DNA of 8,789 nt, taken from NCBI GenBank assembly GCA_026389415.1, contig JAPLHX010000219.1:1-8789 (forward strand), read 5' to 3'. Positions 1 to 7,244 of the stretch are shown piece by piece. A model generated the notes under the pieces. The model was given only the letters and a program-made list of their open reading frames with translations, was not told where the DNA came from and made no database searches. The translations under genes were made by a program, and so were the position numbers. Source of the DNA: Coprothermobacterota bacterium (lineage in GTDB: Bacteria > Caldisericota > JANLFM01). How positions within the stretch are numbered: the stretch's first letter is position 1; each line of letters starts with the position of its first letter.

Positions 1-1
1 C

Positions 2-559
2 AAAACTGAAGAAATCCGTAAGGAAATTGAACAAGCTCGAAATGAGGTGGAGGACCGGATTGATGTTGCGGAGAAACGAGGCCTGCCCGTCAACCTAAGC
101 CATCTCAAACCTGGGGATGAGGTGTGGATCCCTCGGTTCAAGGCACAAGGTGTTGTGATGGAGATCAAACTGGAAGAGGGCAAAGCGCGGGTACAAATTG
201 GCACAATGCGCGCCAACTTGCATGAAGAGGAAATTGAACGGCTGGAAGCACCGGGTGAAAGCCTGAAAATACAGGTAGAAATCCCCAGCAGACCACAGGT
301 TGCAGCGGGCAAAGATATCTCTTGGAAACTCGACCTTCACGGAGAAAAGGTGGAAGCGGCCTTGTCTGCTTTGGATAAGTACCTGGACAATGCAGTGTTA
401 GCCAATTTTCCATTCGTCTATGTCTTGCATGGCCGTGGTACGGGGGCTCTCCGCCAGGCAATTCATAGTTTTCTCCGTAAACATCCCTCGGTCCTTCGAT
501 TCCGGATGGGTGAAGGTTCAGAAGGTGGCCAGGGTGTGACCATCGTTTATTTAAAATAA
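2..559 (+). CDS. mutS2: MutS2 family protein, C-terminal part (5' end outside window)
   Basis: This is the last 185 residues of a MutS2 protein; the reading frame is open from base 2, so the MutS-like ATPase core lies upstream of the window. Visible in order are the end of a charged helical stretch (residues 1-25), a KOW-like beta segment beginning LKPGDEVWIPRF (about 35-81), and a C-terminal Smr domain (about 108-185) with LDLHG at bases 329-343 and HGRGTGALR at 428-454, ending in the usual GGQGVTIVYL. By family knowledge MutS2 is a dimeric ATPase that suppresses recombination and, in Bacillus subtilis, acts on collided ribosomes; the Smr domain is a nucleic-acid binding or nuclease module. 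An internal GTG at 47 is not a real start, because the coding similarity continues upstream of it. The LDLHG form is notable, since MutS2 proteins usually carry LDLRG. Identification is very secure from the Smr plus KOW arrangement. Confidence 0.93.
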   Translation, partial: KTEEIRKEIEQARNEVEDRIDVAEKRGLPVNLSHLKPGDEVWIPRFKAQGVVMEIKLEEGKARVQIGTMRANLHEEEIERLEAPGESLKIQVEIPSRPQVAAGKDISWKLDLHGEKVEAALSALDKYLDNAVLANFPFVYVLHGRGTGALRQAIHSFLRKHPSVLRFRMGEGSEGGQGVTIVYLK

Positions 560-917
560 GTCCATTCTTTCTTACTGAATCAAGCTTATGGGGACTTGTA
601 CGGCTTCTTGGTTTCAAAAAGACGATGCTGTTCTACGTGATTTCTCCGACAGGACCTTGCGCGCAAGAAATGAGATCGGAGGATCTGCCCTATTCGGTTT
701 GGAGTGGGTGATGCGGTTCCGTCTGCGGGACAAAAAGAAGACCGAGCGGGATCGCAACCAATCCGTTGATAGAGTTCAGCGAGGTTCACTGTAGTGCATT
801 GGAAGCTCAAAACAGTGCGATAAAATTCTGGCTCAAAATAGGTTCTGCATCCAGTTGCCTTACAGTCAAATTTTGGCGAGAATCCAGCGATTGCCGGGCG
901 CCGGTCCACGGCTCCAA

Positions 918-950
918 CCCCTGCAGGGGATCCTACAAGCACTGCCTGCA
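918..950. repeat. Overlapping inverted repeats upstream of tyrS
   Basis: CCCCTGCAGGGG at 918-929 is a perfect 12-base palindrome. Its inner TGCAGG (922-927) can instead pair with CCTGCA at 945-950, so the two hairpins are mutually exclusive; CCTGCA also occurs as a direct repeat (920-925 and 945-950). A smaller CCGG-GCG-CCGG hairpin lies at 894-904. No T-run follows, so this is not an intrinsic terminator. It could be a protein-binding palindrome or chance. Confidence 0.35.
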
Positions 951-982
951 ACAGAGATCATCGAACCGATAGCGCTGATGCG

Positions 983-1010
983 TTCACGATCGAGACGTTT
1001 CTGTTACACT
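983..1010 (+). promoter_or_regulatory. Possible extended -10 promoter for tyrS
   Basis: TTCACG (983-988) matches four of six bases of the sigma-70 -35 box. It is followed by a 16-base spacer and TACACT (1005-1010), preceded by the TGn extension at 1002-1004. Transcription would be expected near 1017, two bases before the tyrS ATG at 1019, which would give an almost leaderless message. That fits the absence of any Shine-Dalgarno-like purine run before tyrS. Box matches are modest, so this is a candidate only. Confidence 0.35.
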
Positions 1011-1018
1011 TCCGCCAA

Positions 1019-2236
1019 ATGAGTACAATGAACGCACGGGAGCAATTTGAACTCCTCAAAGAAGGCGTCCTGGACTTGATAACACCAGACGAATTGCTGG
1101 CAAAGCTGGAGAAATCCGAACGAACCGGAATTCCCTTAAAGATCAAGTATGGCGCAGATCCATCACGTCCCGACATCCATTTGGGGCACGCAGTTTGCTT
1201 TTTAAAAATGCGGGAATTCCAGAACTGCGGTCACCAGGTGATTTTTGTAATCGGTGATTTTACTGCCCGGGTAGGAGATCCTAGCGGCCGTTCAGCCGTT
1301 CGGCCACCGCTGGGCCAAGAGGAAGTGGCGGAGAATGCCCGCACCTATCAACGACAAGTCTGGAAAATCTTGGATCCCGAAAAAACAAAGGTTGTTTACA
1401 ATGCGGAATGGCTGGAAAAACTGAAACTGGTCGATGTGGTTCGATTGGGAGCGAAGTTCACCGTAGCTCAGATGCTGGAACGGCAAGATTTCGGGAATCG
1501 CTTCCAAAAGAATGTGCCAATTTTTCTGCATGAATTTCTCTATGCCCTGATGGTGGCCTACGATTCCGTTGTGCTGGAAGCCGATGTGGAAATGGGAGGC
1601 CACGATCAGCTCTTCAATTTCATTGTCGGACGGGATCTACAGCGGCAGATGGGTCAGGAACCCCAAATCTGTCTGACGATGCCCATTTTGGAAGGTACGG
1701 ATGGGATATTGAAGATGAGCAAGAGCCTGGGAAACGACATTGGCGTGTTGGATTCGCCAGGGGAAATGTTCGGACGGATCATGTCGATTCCCGACCATGT
1801 GATGGGGCATTATTACCAGTATCTGAACCTGGCTTCCCCAGCGGAGGTCGCAGGCATAGAGCAAGCAATGCAAGAGGGACGATTGCACCCGCGCGATGCC
1901 AAAATGGATTTGGCAACCAAGATCCTCTCCTGGTTGCACTCACCCGCACTGGCACGACAATCTCGCGATGAGTTTGAGCGGGTATTCGGGCAAAAGCAAA
2001 CTCCTTCCCAAATGCCCGAACTAAGGATATCGCTACCCTTGGATCTGCTCAATTTTTTAGTGGAACATGGATTTTGCTCGAGCAAAACGGAGGCCCGGCG
2101 TTTGTTGCAACAGGGTGGCATTCATCTGGACCGAGAGCCCGTTCCATACAGTGATCGCCCGGTCCTGAACGATATCCCGGATGGCGTTGTTTTGAGGGTG
2201 GGTAGGAAAAAGTTCATGCGCCTTTGGCGAGCCTGA
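1019..2236 (+). CDS. tyrS: Tyrosyl-tRNA synthetase (class I, Thermus/TyrZ-like type)
   Basis: This 405-residue cytoplasmic enzyme should attach tyrosine to tRNA-Tyr using ATP. The class I signature HLGH is at residues 54-57 within IKYGADPSRPDIHLGH, followed by VIGDFTARVGDPSGR (77-91). The tyrosine and adenylate region includes TVAQMLERQDF (148-158), YALMVAYD (175-182) and GGHDQLFN (193-200). The KMSKS loop is at 232-236, and a C-terminal S4 RNA-binding domain covers about 341-405. The KYGADP form places it with the Thermus or Bacillus TyrZ group rather than the E. coli TyrS group. Two positions are odd: valine 179 stands where a tyrosine-contacting glutamine is expected, and histidine 195 where threonine or serine is usual. 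The start is ATG 1019 with no visible ribosome binding site; ATG 1028 (Met4) is an alternative. A 40-base gap separates it from the next gene, so readthrough into the module is possible. Confidence 0.95.
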   Translation: MSTMNAREQFELLKEGVLDLITPDELLAKLEKSERTGIPLKIKYGADPSRPDIHLGHAVCFLKMREFQNCGHQVIFVIGDFTARVGDPSGRSAVRPPLGQEEVAENARTYQRQVWKILDPEKTKVVYNAEWLEKLKLVDVVRLGAKFTVAQMLERQDFGNRFQKNVPIFLHEFLYALMVAYDSVVLEADVEMGGHDQLFNFIVGRDLQRQMGQEPQICLTMPILEGTDGILKMSKSLGNDIGVLDSPGEMFGRIMSIPDHVMGHYYQYLNLASPAEVAGIEQAMQEGRLHPRDAKMDLATKILSWLHSPALARQSRDEFERVFGQKQTPSQMPELRISLPLDLLNFLVEHGFCSSKTEARRLLQQGGIHLDREPVPYSDRPVLNDIPDGVVLRVGRKKFMRLWRA

Positions 2237-2276
2237 ACTATTCGAACCTCCCTCTTATCTAATCCCTGGACACGGC

Positions 2277-3701
2277 ATGAACGAAGAAGCGATCGTTTCC
2301 TTTTGCCAGAATGTTGCACGACAGGCTCGCAAGCAAGCAGTTCTTCTAAACAGTGGAACAGGCTTAATGATTTCTGCCTTGTCGTTGGTCCTTCTATTCT
2401 GGATTAATAAAATCTTCCAATTGGCTTTGCCGTGGCCGATCTATTTACTTTCCATCGTACCTGTCACCGCACTGATGGCCTGGTGGCCGCAGCGAATTCC
2501 AAAACCCACGTATGCCATAGCTACTGCGGATCGCCACCTCGGTTTAAATGAACGATTGGTCACTGCCAATGAGGTTCTCTCCCGTGGGCAGCCTTCCAAC
2601 ATCTTGGAACAGCGTTTAGTGACCGATACCGCCCAGGCGATACGCGAGCTTTCTCCGCAATGGGCATTGCCTGCGCCAAGCATTCGTTTACCCGCGATCC
2701 TCCTGTCGGCAACTCTGGTGTTGTTTCTGGTTCTGCCATACCTTCCTTCTATTCCACCCGCACGAAATGCCATGCTACCGCAAATTGAATCCTTATTGAG
2801 GCAGTTCGAGCAATTGGAATCACCTCAGACGCAAACCATCCGTTGGAAGCTTCTGCAGGCGAAACGCTTGGTTGAGCAGAGTCGGCAAATGGAAGCCGGC
2901 CAAGCGCTGGAAGAGGCACAAGTATTAACTCGCCAAGGTCTGACCGCAGACGAACAAGCTCAACGGATGCTCGGGCAGACCACCTCTTTGGAATTCTTGG
3001 CCCAGGGACTCGATGGAAACCAAGAGCCGCTACAACAGCTTTCCTCTCTGACACCGGCGGAGCAAACGCGTTTGGCCACAATGCTCCAAAACGAAATGAC
3101 CAAGCTTCCCGATGGCGCGATAAAGACGGGACTGGAGCGGTTGGGAAAAGCACTTAGGCAAGAACCAGGGCAAGTCTTCTCTGAAACGAAATCCCTGTCG
3201 GAAGTGATTCCGCTGGAAAGGGCTCTAGTGCGTGATCTTGGGCAAGCCGTCGCAGATTGGCGGAGCGGAGAAAACATGACGGCGAATGCTGAGGCGGCGG
3301 CTGCCGCTGCACCTGCCGACGCCGAGGTACAACCCGGTTCCGGATTAGGAACACAAGGGGGCGTCAATCGTGGCCGGGGGGAGCAGCAAGAAGGCCGGGG
3401 GGAATACAGCCAAACTCCAGCCAATGGCCAAGAAACACTTGCCTCGGGTTTCATTTATGTTCCTCGCGATTTTCGGATGTCGGAAACAAGCCAACCTCTA
3501 GTCTTACCGCGAACAGGAGAAGATCAGATGCAACTTACAAGCGAAGGGGAAACGATATCTGAGGGTTCCTTCACAGACTTCCGAGATGTTCTCCCCGCGT
3601 ACGAACGAAAAGCATCCGATCAGATGGTTCGCCAGGCCTTCCCTGCACAACTGGAGGATCTCGTGGCCCGGTACTTTCAATCATTGGAGCAAACGCCATG
3701 A
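2277..3701 (+). CDS. Three-helix membrane protein of the MoxR/VWA module, function unknown
   Basis: This 474-residue protein has no function I can assign. Hydrophobic helices lie at about residues 28-48, 54-70 and 137-157. Positive charge in the N-terminus and in the 71-136 loop suggests both are cytoplasmic, leaving residues 158-474 outside the membrane. That large part holds a helical, Gln/Glu/Leu-rich region (about 165-330, coiled-coil-like), then a low-complexity Ala/Gly linker (about 336-385), then a compact tail whose RDVLPAYERKASDQM and LEDLVARYFQSLE stretches look conserved-domain-like. The topology recalls DUF4175-type proteins found beside MoxR clusters, but I cannot confirm family membership. 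A weak GGA at 2268-2270 sits six bases before ATG 2277. The stop codon overlaps the start of the MoxR gene (ATGA at 3698-3701), so the two are probably co-translated. A scaffold, or the client-facing subunit of the module, is a reasonable inference. Confidence 0.85.
   Translation: MNEEAIVSFCQNVARQARKQAVLLNSGTGLMISALSLVLLFWINKIFQLALPWPIYLLSIVPVTALMAWWPQRIPKPTYAIATADRHLGLNERLVTANEVLSRGQPSNILEQRLVTDTAQAIRELSPQWALPAPSIRLPAILLSATLVLFLVLPYLPSIPPARNAMLPQIESLLRQFEQLESPQTQTIRWKLLQAKRLVEQSRQMEAGQALEEAQVLTRQGLTADEQAQRMLGQTTSLEFLAQGLDGNQEPLQQLSSLTPAEQTRLATMLQNEMTKLPDGAIKTGLERLGKALRQEPGQVFSETKSLSEVIPLERALVRDLGQAVADWRSGENMTANAEAAAAAAPADAEVQPGSGLGTQGGVNRGRGEQQEGRGEYSQTPANGQETLASGFIYVPRDFRMSETSQPLVLPRTGEDQMQLTSEGETISEGSFTDFRDVLPAYERKASDQMVRQAFPAQLEDLVARYFQSLEQTP
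3686..3689 (+). promoter_or_regulatory. Ribosome binding site of the MoxR gene
   Basis: GGAG lies eight bases before ATG 3698, inside the 3' end of the upstream membrane-protein gene. It supports initiation at the ATGA overlap. Confidence 0.6.
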
Positions 3702-4663
3702 CCCCGGAAGCATTCACACAAACATTGGAGCAGATCCGCTACGAACTTGCGAAAGTGATCGTAGGCCAAGAGGAGGTCATCTCTCACCTTCTCATTTGTC
3801 TGGTAGCCCGCGGACATGCCCTGATCGAGGGAGTACCCGGTCTGGGAAAAACACTGATGATCAAGAGCATCAGCCAAGTCCTCGACCTTCAGTTCTCCCG
3901 GATCCAGTTCACGCCGGATTTGATGCCGGCGGACATCACCGGCACATTGGTGCTGCAGGAGGACCTGGGGCGCCGACAATTCTCCTTTCAGCAAGGACCG
4001 ATTTTCGCTCACCTTGTACTAGCGGATGAAGTGAACCGAGCGACACCCAAGACCCAATCCGCTCTCCTGGAAGCGATGCAAGAAGGAACTGTGACGGTTG
4101 CCCGACAAACCTATTCCCTGCCTCAACCTTTCTATGTTTTTGCCACGGAAAACCCGATTGAGATGGAAGGGACTTATCCACTGCCGGAAGCACAACTGGA
4201 CCGATTTCTTCTGAAAATCCTGATCGATTACCCCAACGACAGGCAGATGATTGAGGTGCTCTCGCGAACGACGAGCACGTATTTCGCTGAATTCCAGCGA
4301 ATAGCGGATGCTCAAACGCTGCTGGACATGAATCATCTTGCCAGAGAGGTTCCGGTGGCGCAAGCTGTTTACGAATATGCCACAGAAATCGTGGAAGCAT
4401 CCCGACCGCAGCAAAACAAATCCTGGGAAACTGTCCGCAGGTTTGTCCGATATGGATCCAGTCCGCGTGGAGCTCAAGCATTGATTACTTGTGCCAAAAT
4501 CCGTGCGCTCGCTCAAGGACGATTCCATGCATCCCGCGAGGATATTAAGCAAGTGGCGCTGCCAACCCTTCGCCACCGCCTGCTGCTAAACTATGAAGCC
4601 CAGGTGGAGGGCATCACCGCCGATCAAATCATCGGGAAAATTATTGAGCGTCTAGGAGTGTGA
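3698..4663 (+). CDS. MoxR family AAA+ ATPase
   Basis: This 321-residue protein has the usual length of a MoxR ATPase and matches the family throughout. It has Walker A GVPGLGKT (residues 45-52), Walker B LVLADEVNRA (106-115, with Asp110 and Glu111), the NRATPKTQSALLEAMQE stretch (113-129), and a sensor 1 region ATENPIEMEGTYPLPEAQLDRF (149-170, Asn152). The sensor 2 segment SSPRGAQALI (254-263, Arg257) and the LRHRLLLN lid end (291-298) follow. All ATP-binding and hydrolysis residues I expect are present, so it should be active. MoxR proteins form rings and act as chaperones or remodellers for partner VWA-domain proteins. Here the next three genes encode such proteins. It is cytoplasmic, with no membrane segment. 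The start overlaps the upstream stop by four bases, and its own stop TGA (4661-4663) overlaps the DUF58 start by one base. The exact MoxR subfamily is not assigned. Confidence 0.96.
   Translation: MTPEAFTQTLEQIRYELAKVIVGQEEVISHLLICLVARGHALIEGVPGLGKTLMIKSISQVLDLQFSRIQFTPDLMPADITGTLVLQEDLGRRQFSFQQGPIFAHLVLADEVNRATPKTQSALLEAMQEGTVTVARQTYSLPQPFYVFATENPIEMEGTYPLPEAQLDRFLLKILIDYPNDRQMIEVLSRTTSTYFAEFQRIADAQTLLDMNHLAREVPVAQAVYEYATEIVEASRPQQNKSWETVRRFVRYGSSPRGAQALITCAKIRALAQGRFHASREDIKQVALPTLRHRLLLNYEAQVEGITADQIIGKIIERLGV
4654..4658 (+). promoter_or_regulatory. Ribosome binding site deciding the DUF58 start
   Basis: AGGAG ends four bases before ATG 4663 but only one base before GTG 4660. That makes ATG 4663 the better start and removes one residue from the longest possible reading. 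Confidence 0.65.
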
Positions 4664-5550
4664 TGCCTCTTTCTACAGAACCTTTCCCTGGCTTTTCTGA
4701 AGCCCTTCTCCGCCGATTGGCTCGCTTTCGTTTCCGCTTGCGCCCCGGCCTTCCAGGCCGAGGCGTAGGGGAGCACTTGGTACGGAAAGGTGGAGCCTCC
4801 GTGGAGTTCTCTGATTTTCGGACGTACTCCTATGGAGACGATTTCCGCCTCGTGGACTGGAATTCCTTTGCCCGTTTGGATCGTTTATTCGTCAAGGTGT
4901 TCCGTGACGAAGAAGGATTCGTCCTGCACCTTCTACTAGATCGTTCTCGTTCCATGGATTGGGGTAAACCGAACAAGTGGCAATTCGCAAAACGGTTGGC
5001 TGCAGCTTTGGGGTATGTAGCTCTTTCGGCCTTTAATTGGGTGACGGTGCAAGCCTTACCCGACAGTTTCTTTCTCAAGGAGCGGCGCGGCCGGGGTATG
5101 ATTCCCATGTTTTTTCAATTCCTAGAGCGAATGCCACCGGGCGGTTCACTGGATTTGAGTGCAGCCCTGGAGGAATATGCACGCACTCATGTCCAACCGG
5201 GATTATTGGTGATGCTGACCGATGCCCTGACTCCCAGAGGTGTAGAGACGGGGATCAAACGCTTGCTGGCTCGCGGCCATCAAGTCGTGTTCCTTCACAT
5301 CCTGGCTCCAGAGGAAATCAACCCCTCAACACTGGGTGACCTGGAACTGGAAGAAGTGGAGTGGCGGGACCGACTGGAAGTGTCCCTGGATTCCTTCGCT
5401 GCTCGCACCTACCGCTATACGGTTCAAAACTGGCGACGCGAATTAGAAGGCTTTTGTCTTACACATCAAGTCCCTTATTTCTTGCTGCCAACCGATCAAA
5501 CAGTGGAAGATGTCTTGCTCAAGCGATTGGTGGGAGTGTTGCTGGGATGA
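4663..5550 (+). CDS. DUF58 protein with VWA-like MIDAS
   Basis: This 295-residue protein, counted from ATG 4663, carries the DUF58 core. The hallmark stretch YGDDFRLVDWNSFARLDRLF is at residues 57-76. It is followed by a VWA-like fold with MIDAS motif DRSRS (93-97), Ser162 in GGSLDL at the usual Thr/Ser site, and Asp187 in LTDALT. A divalent metal site is therefore plausible. No transmembrane helix or signal peptide is seen, so it is probably cytoplasmic and a direct partner of the MoxR ATPase encoded just upstream; MoxR-DUF58 pairs are very common in bacteria. The biochemical role of DUF58 proteins is not established. Translation is likely coupled to the upstream gene through the TGATG overlap, and the stop overlaps the next start (ATGA, 5547-5550). 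GTG 4660 is the alternative start. Confidence 0.94.
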   Translation: MPLSTEPFPGFSEALLRRLARFRFRLRPGLPGRGVGEHLVRKGGASVEFSDFRTYSYGDDFRLVDWNSFARLDRLFVKVFRDEEGFVLHLLLDRSRSMDWGKPNKWQFAKRLAAALGYVALSAFNWVTVQALPDSFFLKERRGRGMIPMFFQFLERMPPGGSLDLSAALEEYARTHVQPGLLVMLTDALTPRGVETGIKRLLARGHQVVFLHILAPEEINPSTLGDLELEEVEWRDRLEVSLDSFAARTYRYTVQNWRRELEGFCLTHQVPYFLLPTDQTVEDVLLKRLVGVLLG

Positions 5551-7244
5551 TCCTATTCCAGCAGCCCTGGTTCTTGCTCTCCCTCCTTGCTCTGGGGTTT
5601 TTGTTCTGGCTGTACCTGCGACAGCCTCGCCGCCGGAAACAGATTGTATCTCAGGTTTTTCTGTACCTAAGGGCACGTAAAGAGATCCTCACCCGATTTC
5701 ACCGCCTTCGCTTTTTCCGCAACATGATTTTTTTTCTGCAATGCTTGGTCGTTCTACTCTTGGGTACAGCCGGCGCGCTTCCACTTACCGGCTTTTACCC
5801 ATTGCTAGGTTACCGGGCAGTGCTGGTATTGGACAGTTCGCTTTCGATGATGACACAAGATGTTGAGCCAAACCGTTGGGAACAAGCCCGGGAACGGGCG
5901 CGTCAATTGGGCCGGAATCTACTGGCCGATGGGGGAGAAGTGGCTCTCTGGGAATTAAATCAGGATCCACATTTAGTATTGGATTTCACCCTGGAAGCCA
6001 ACGATCTGGATCGGGCATTAAACGAACTGGCGCCCACGTTCTCTGCTTGCACTCCGGCAGAATTGCTGCTGGAACGCCTGGATCGATGGGCTGGGGAGAG
6101 AATGCTTACCGTGTTTCTCCTCTCTGACATGGCCTTCGAGATTCCACCGGCGATCAGGATCAGCCACTTGGCTTTGCGACCCCAGCCCGTAGGCACTCCT
6201 TGCGGGAATCTGGCGATTGTGGGTGCAGGTTGGCAATTGGATCGATTGTGGCTGAAAGTGGCAAATTACACCGACCAGCCGCGCACAGTCCGGCTACAAG
6301 TGGGAGAAAACACCTCGGTCTTAAACCTTGAGGCGGAGGAAATAGGATCGCTCGAATTCCAGCAAACCCGCACAGCGTCGCTCTTGCCAATCAGCCTGAT
6401 GGAGGAAGATGAGCTGCCCTGGGACAACCGGCTGGATCTGACCGTGCCACTACCCCCGCGGGTTCTGCTTATATCGTCCTCTCCTTTCCTTGAAAGCGCA
6501 CTGGAAGCTGCAGGAAACAATGTTGTGACGATCGGTCCGGAGGACTATCGATCCGAGATATCGGCGGATCTGATTGTTTTTGAGGATTTCCTGCCCTCCA
6601 GTTTGCCGGCGCGGCCGATGCTCGTGATTCATCCTCCAATGAACAATTCCTTTTTCGCTTGGACAGAAACAGCCACTTTGGTGATTCCCCAAGCTCGAAC
6701 CGATCCCTTGTTACGATTTGTAGATCTATCGCAAATGCGTTTTCTGCGAGTTCCGATGCTTGATCCTCCGGCGGGTTTGGCTCCAATAGTCCTGGGGGGG
6801 GAAACGGACATTTTGTGGAAAGGCTTTCTCAACAACCAAAAAATAGCGTTATTGGCTCCCGACCTTTCTTCTTCCAGCTGGCCCTTAGAGCCGACATTCC
6901 CTGTGTTTCTGGCCAATGTTGTCCGTTGGCTGATGGGGGACGATCTGCTCCATTCTACCAATGACGCCGAATCTGGGATTCTGATTGAACCCTTTAGCCC
7001 GAGCTACCAGGGGAGGGGCACTCCGTGGGGACTCTACGGAATCGACCGGGCAGATGGCCTCAGCCTCTATACGGTGGCTCAACCCAATGAGCAAGAATCC
7101 AACCTGCAAATCCTGGCAGATGTGGAGCAATTCGGTATTCGCTCCGCGCCGCCGGATCTGTTGCGCCCGATCACCGTCGCATTCCTGATCACAGCATTAA
7201 TCGTTTTTGCCCTGGAGGAGGTCTTGCGCAAACGCTATGGTTGA
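5547..7244 (+). CDS. BatA-like membrane protein with VWA domain
   Basis: This 565-residue protein has a BatA-type N-terminus with membrane helices at about residues 7-24 and 60-80, then a VWA domain (about 89-210). The MIDAS motif DSSLS is at 96-100, with Thr169 and Asp194 (LLSDMA) as further likely metal ligands. A beta-rich segment (about 220-300) leads to a Rossmann or glutamine-amidotransferase-like stretch beginning PPRVLLISSSPFLESAL (303-319). Another family-like stretch, FPVFLANVVRWL, is at 451-462, and a C-terminal helix at about 542-558 is followed by RKRYG. The arrangement suggests membrane anchoring at both ends. The open frame extends upstream to 5361 inside the DUF58 gene, but that extension has no BatA similarity. 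ATG 5547 overlaps the previous stop and begins the typical MILFQQPWFLL, with GGGAG at 5532-5536 ten bases upstream. A run of eight G (6794-6801) lies in the gene without disturbing the frame. Confidence 0.92.
   Translation: MILFQQPWFLLSLLALGFLFWLYLRQPRRRKQIVSQVFLYLRARKEILTRFHRLRFFRNMIFFLQCLVVLLLGTAGALPLTGFYPLLGYRAVLVLDSSLSMMTQDVEPNRWEQARERARQLGRNLLADGGEVALWELNQDPHLVLDFTLEANDLDRALNELAPTFSACTPAELLLERLDRWAGERMLTVFLLSDMAFEIPPAIRISHLALRPQPVGTPCGNLAIVGAGWQLDRLWLKVANYTDQPRTVRLQVGENTSVLNLEAEEIGSLEFQQTRTASLLPISLMEEDELPWDNRLDLTVPLPPRVLLISSSPFLESALEAAGNNVVTIGPEDYRSEISADLIVFEDFLPSSLPARPMLVIHPPMNNSFFAWTETATLVIPQARTDPLLRFVDLSQMRFLRVPMLDPPAGLAPIVLGGETDILWKGFLNNQKIALLAPDLSSSSWPLEPTFPVFLANVVRWLMGDDLLHSTNDAESGILIEPFSPSYQGRGTPWGLYGIDRADGLSLYTVAQPNEQESNLQILADVEQFGIRSAPPDLLRPITVAFLITALIVFALEEVLRKRYG
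7214..7222 (+). promoter_or_regulatory. Strong purine run upstream of the last gene
   Basis: GGAGGAGGT at 7214-7222 is the best anti-Shine-Dalgarno match in the window, but it ends 14 bases before ATG 7237, farther than the usual five to nine. No in-frame start codon lies nearer, so either the spacing is simply long or the run reflects the Leu-Glu-Glu-Val codons of the upstream gene. Confidence 0.35.

Larger units (their letters stand above)
560..1018. other. 459-base intergenic gap without a convincing gene
   Basis: Nothing here reads as a recognisable protein or structured RNA. Two open frames occur, a 121-codon one on the minus strand (951-586, TTG start) and a 68-codon one on the plus strand (588-794). 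Neither has a ribosome binding site or a protein-like motif that I recognise. I found no tRNA T-arm, no tmRNA, SRP RNA or RNase P signature, and no T-box consensus, although the gap precedes a tRNA synthetase gene. The stretch does hold small inverted repeats near 894-950 and a promoter-like sequence near 983-1010, listed separately. There is no evident hairpin followed by a T-run after mutS2. The gap could be a decayed gene, an unrecognised small RNA, or ordinary regulatory DNA. Confidence 0.6.

Noticed and set aside
588..794. 68-codon plus-strand frame after mutS2
   Set aside because: No ribosome binding site, no recognisable motif, and unusual composition; most likely chance.
921..933. PstI-BamHI-like CTGCAG...GGATCC resembling cloning-vector sequence
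   Set aside because: The order and spacing do not match a standard polylinker, and GGATCC also occurs inside genes here, as at 126-131 and near 1373.
586..951. 121-codon open frame on the minus strand filling most of the mutS2-tyrS gap
   Set aside because: It begins with TTG, has no binding site, opposes every neighbour, is rich in Cys, Arg and Pro without a recognisable motif, and looks like a chance frame. Homologues in relatives would reverse this.
560..1018. T-box leader, tRNA or other known structured RNA before tyrS
   Set aside because: No T-box consensus, terminator with T-run, tRNA T-arm, or tmRNA, SRP or RNase P signature could be found on either strand by eye.
5361..5546. 62-residue N-terminal extension of the BatA-like frame
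   Set aside because: It lies wholly within the DUF58 gene in another frame and lacks family similarity; ATG 5547 at the stop overlap gives the standard hydrophobic N-terminus.
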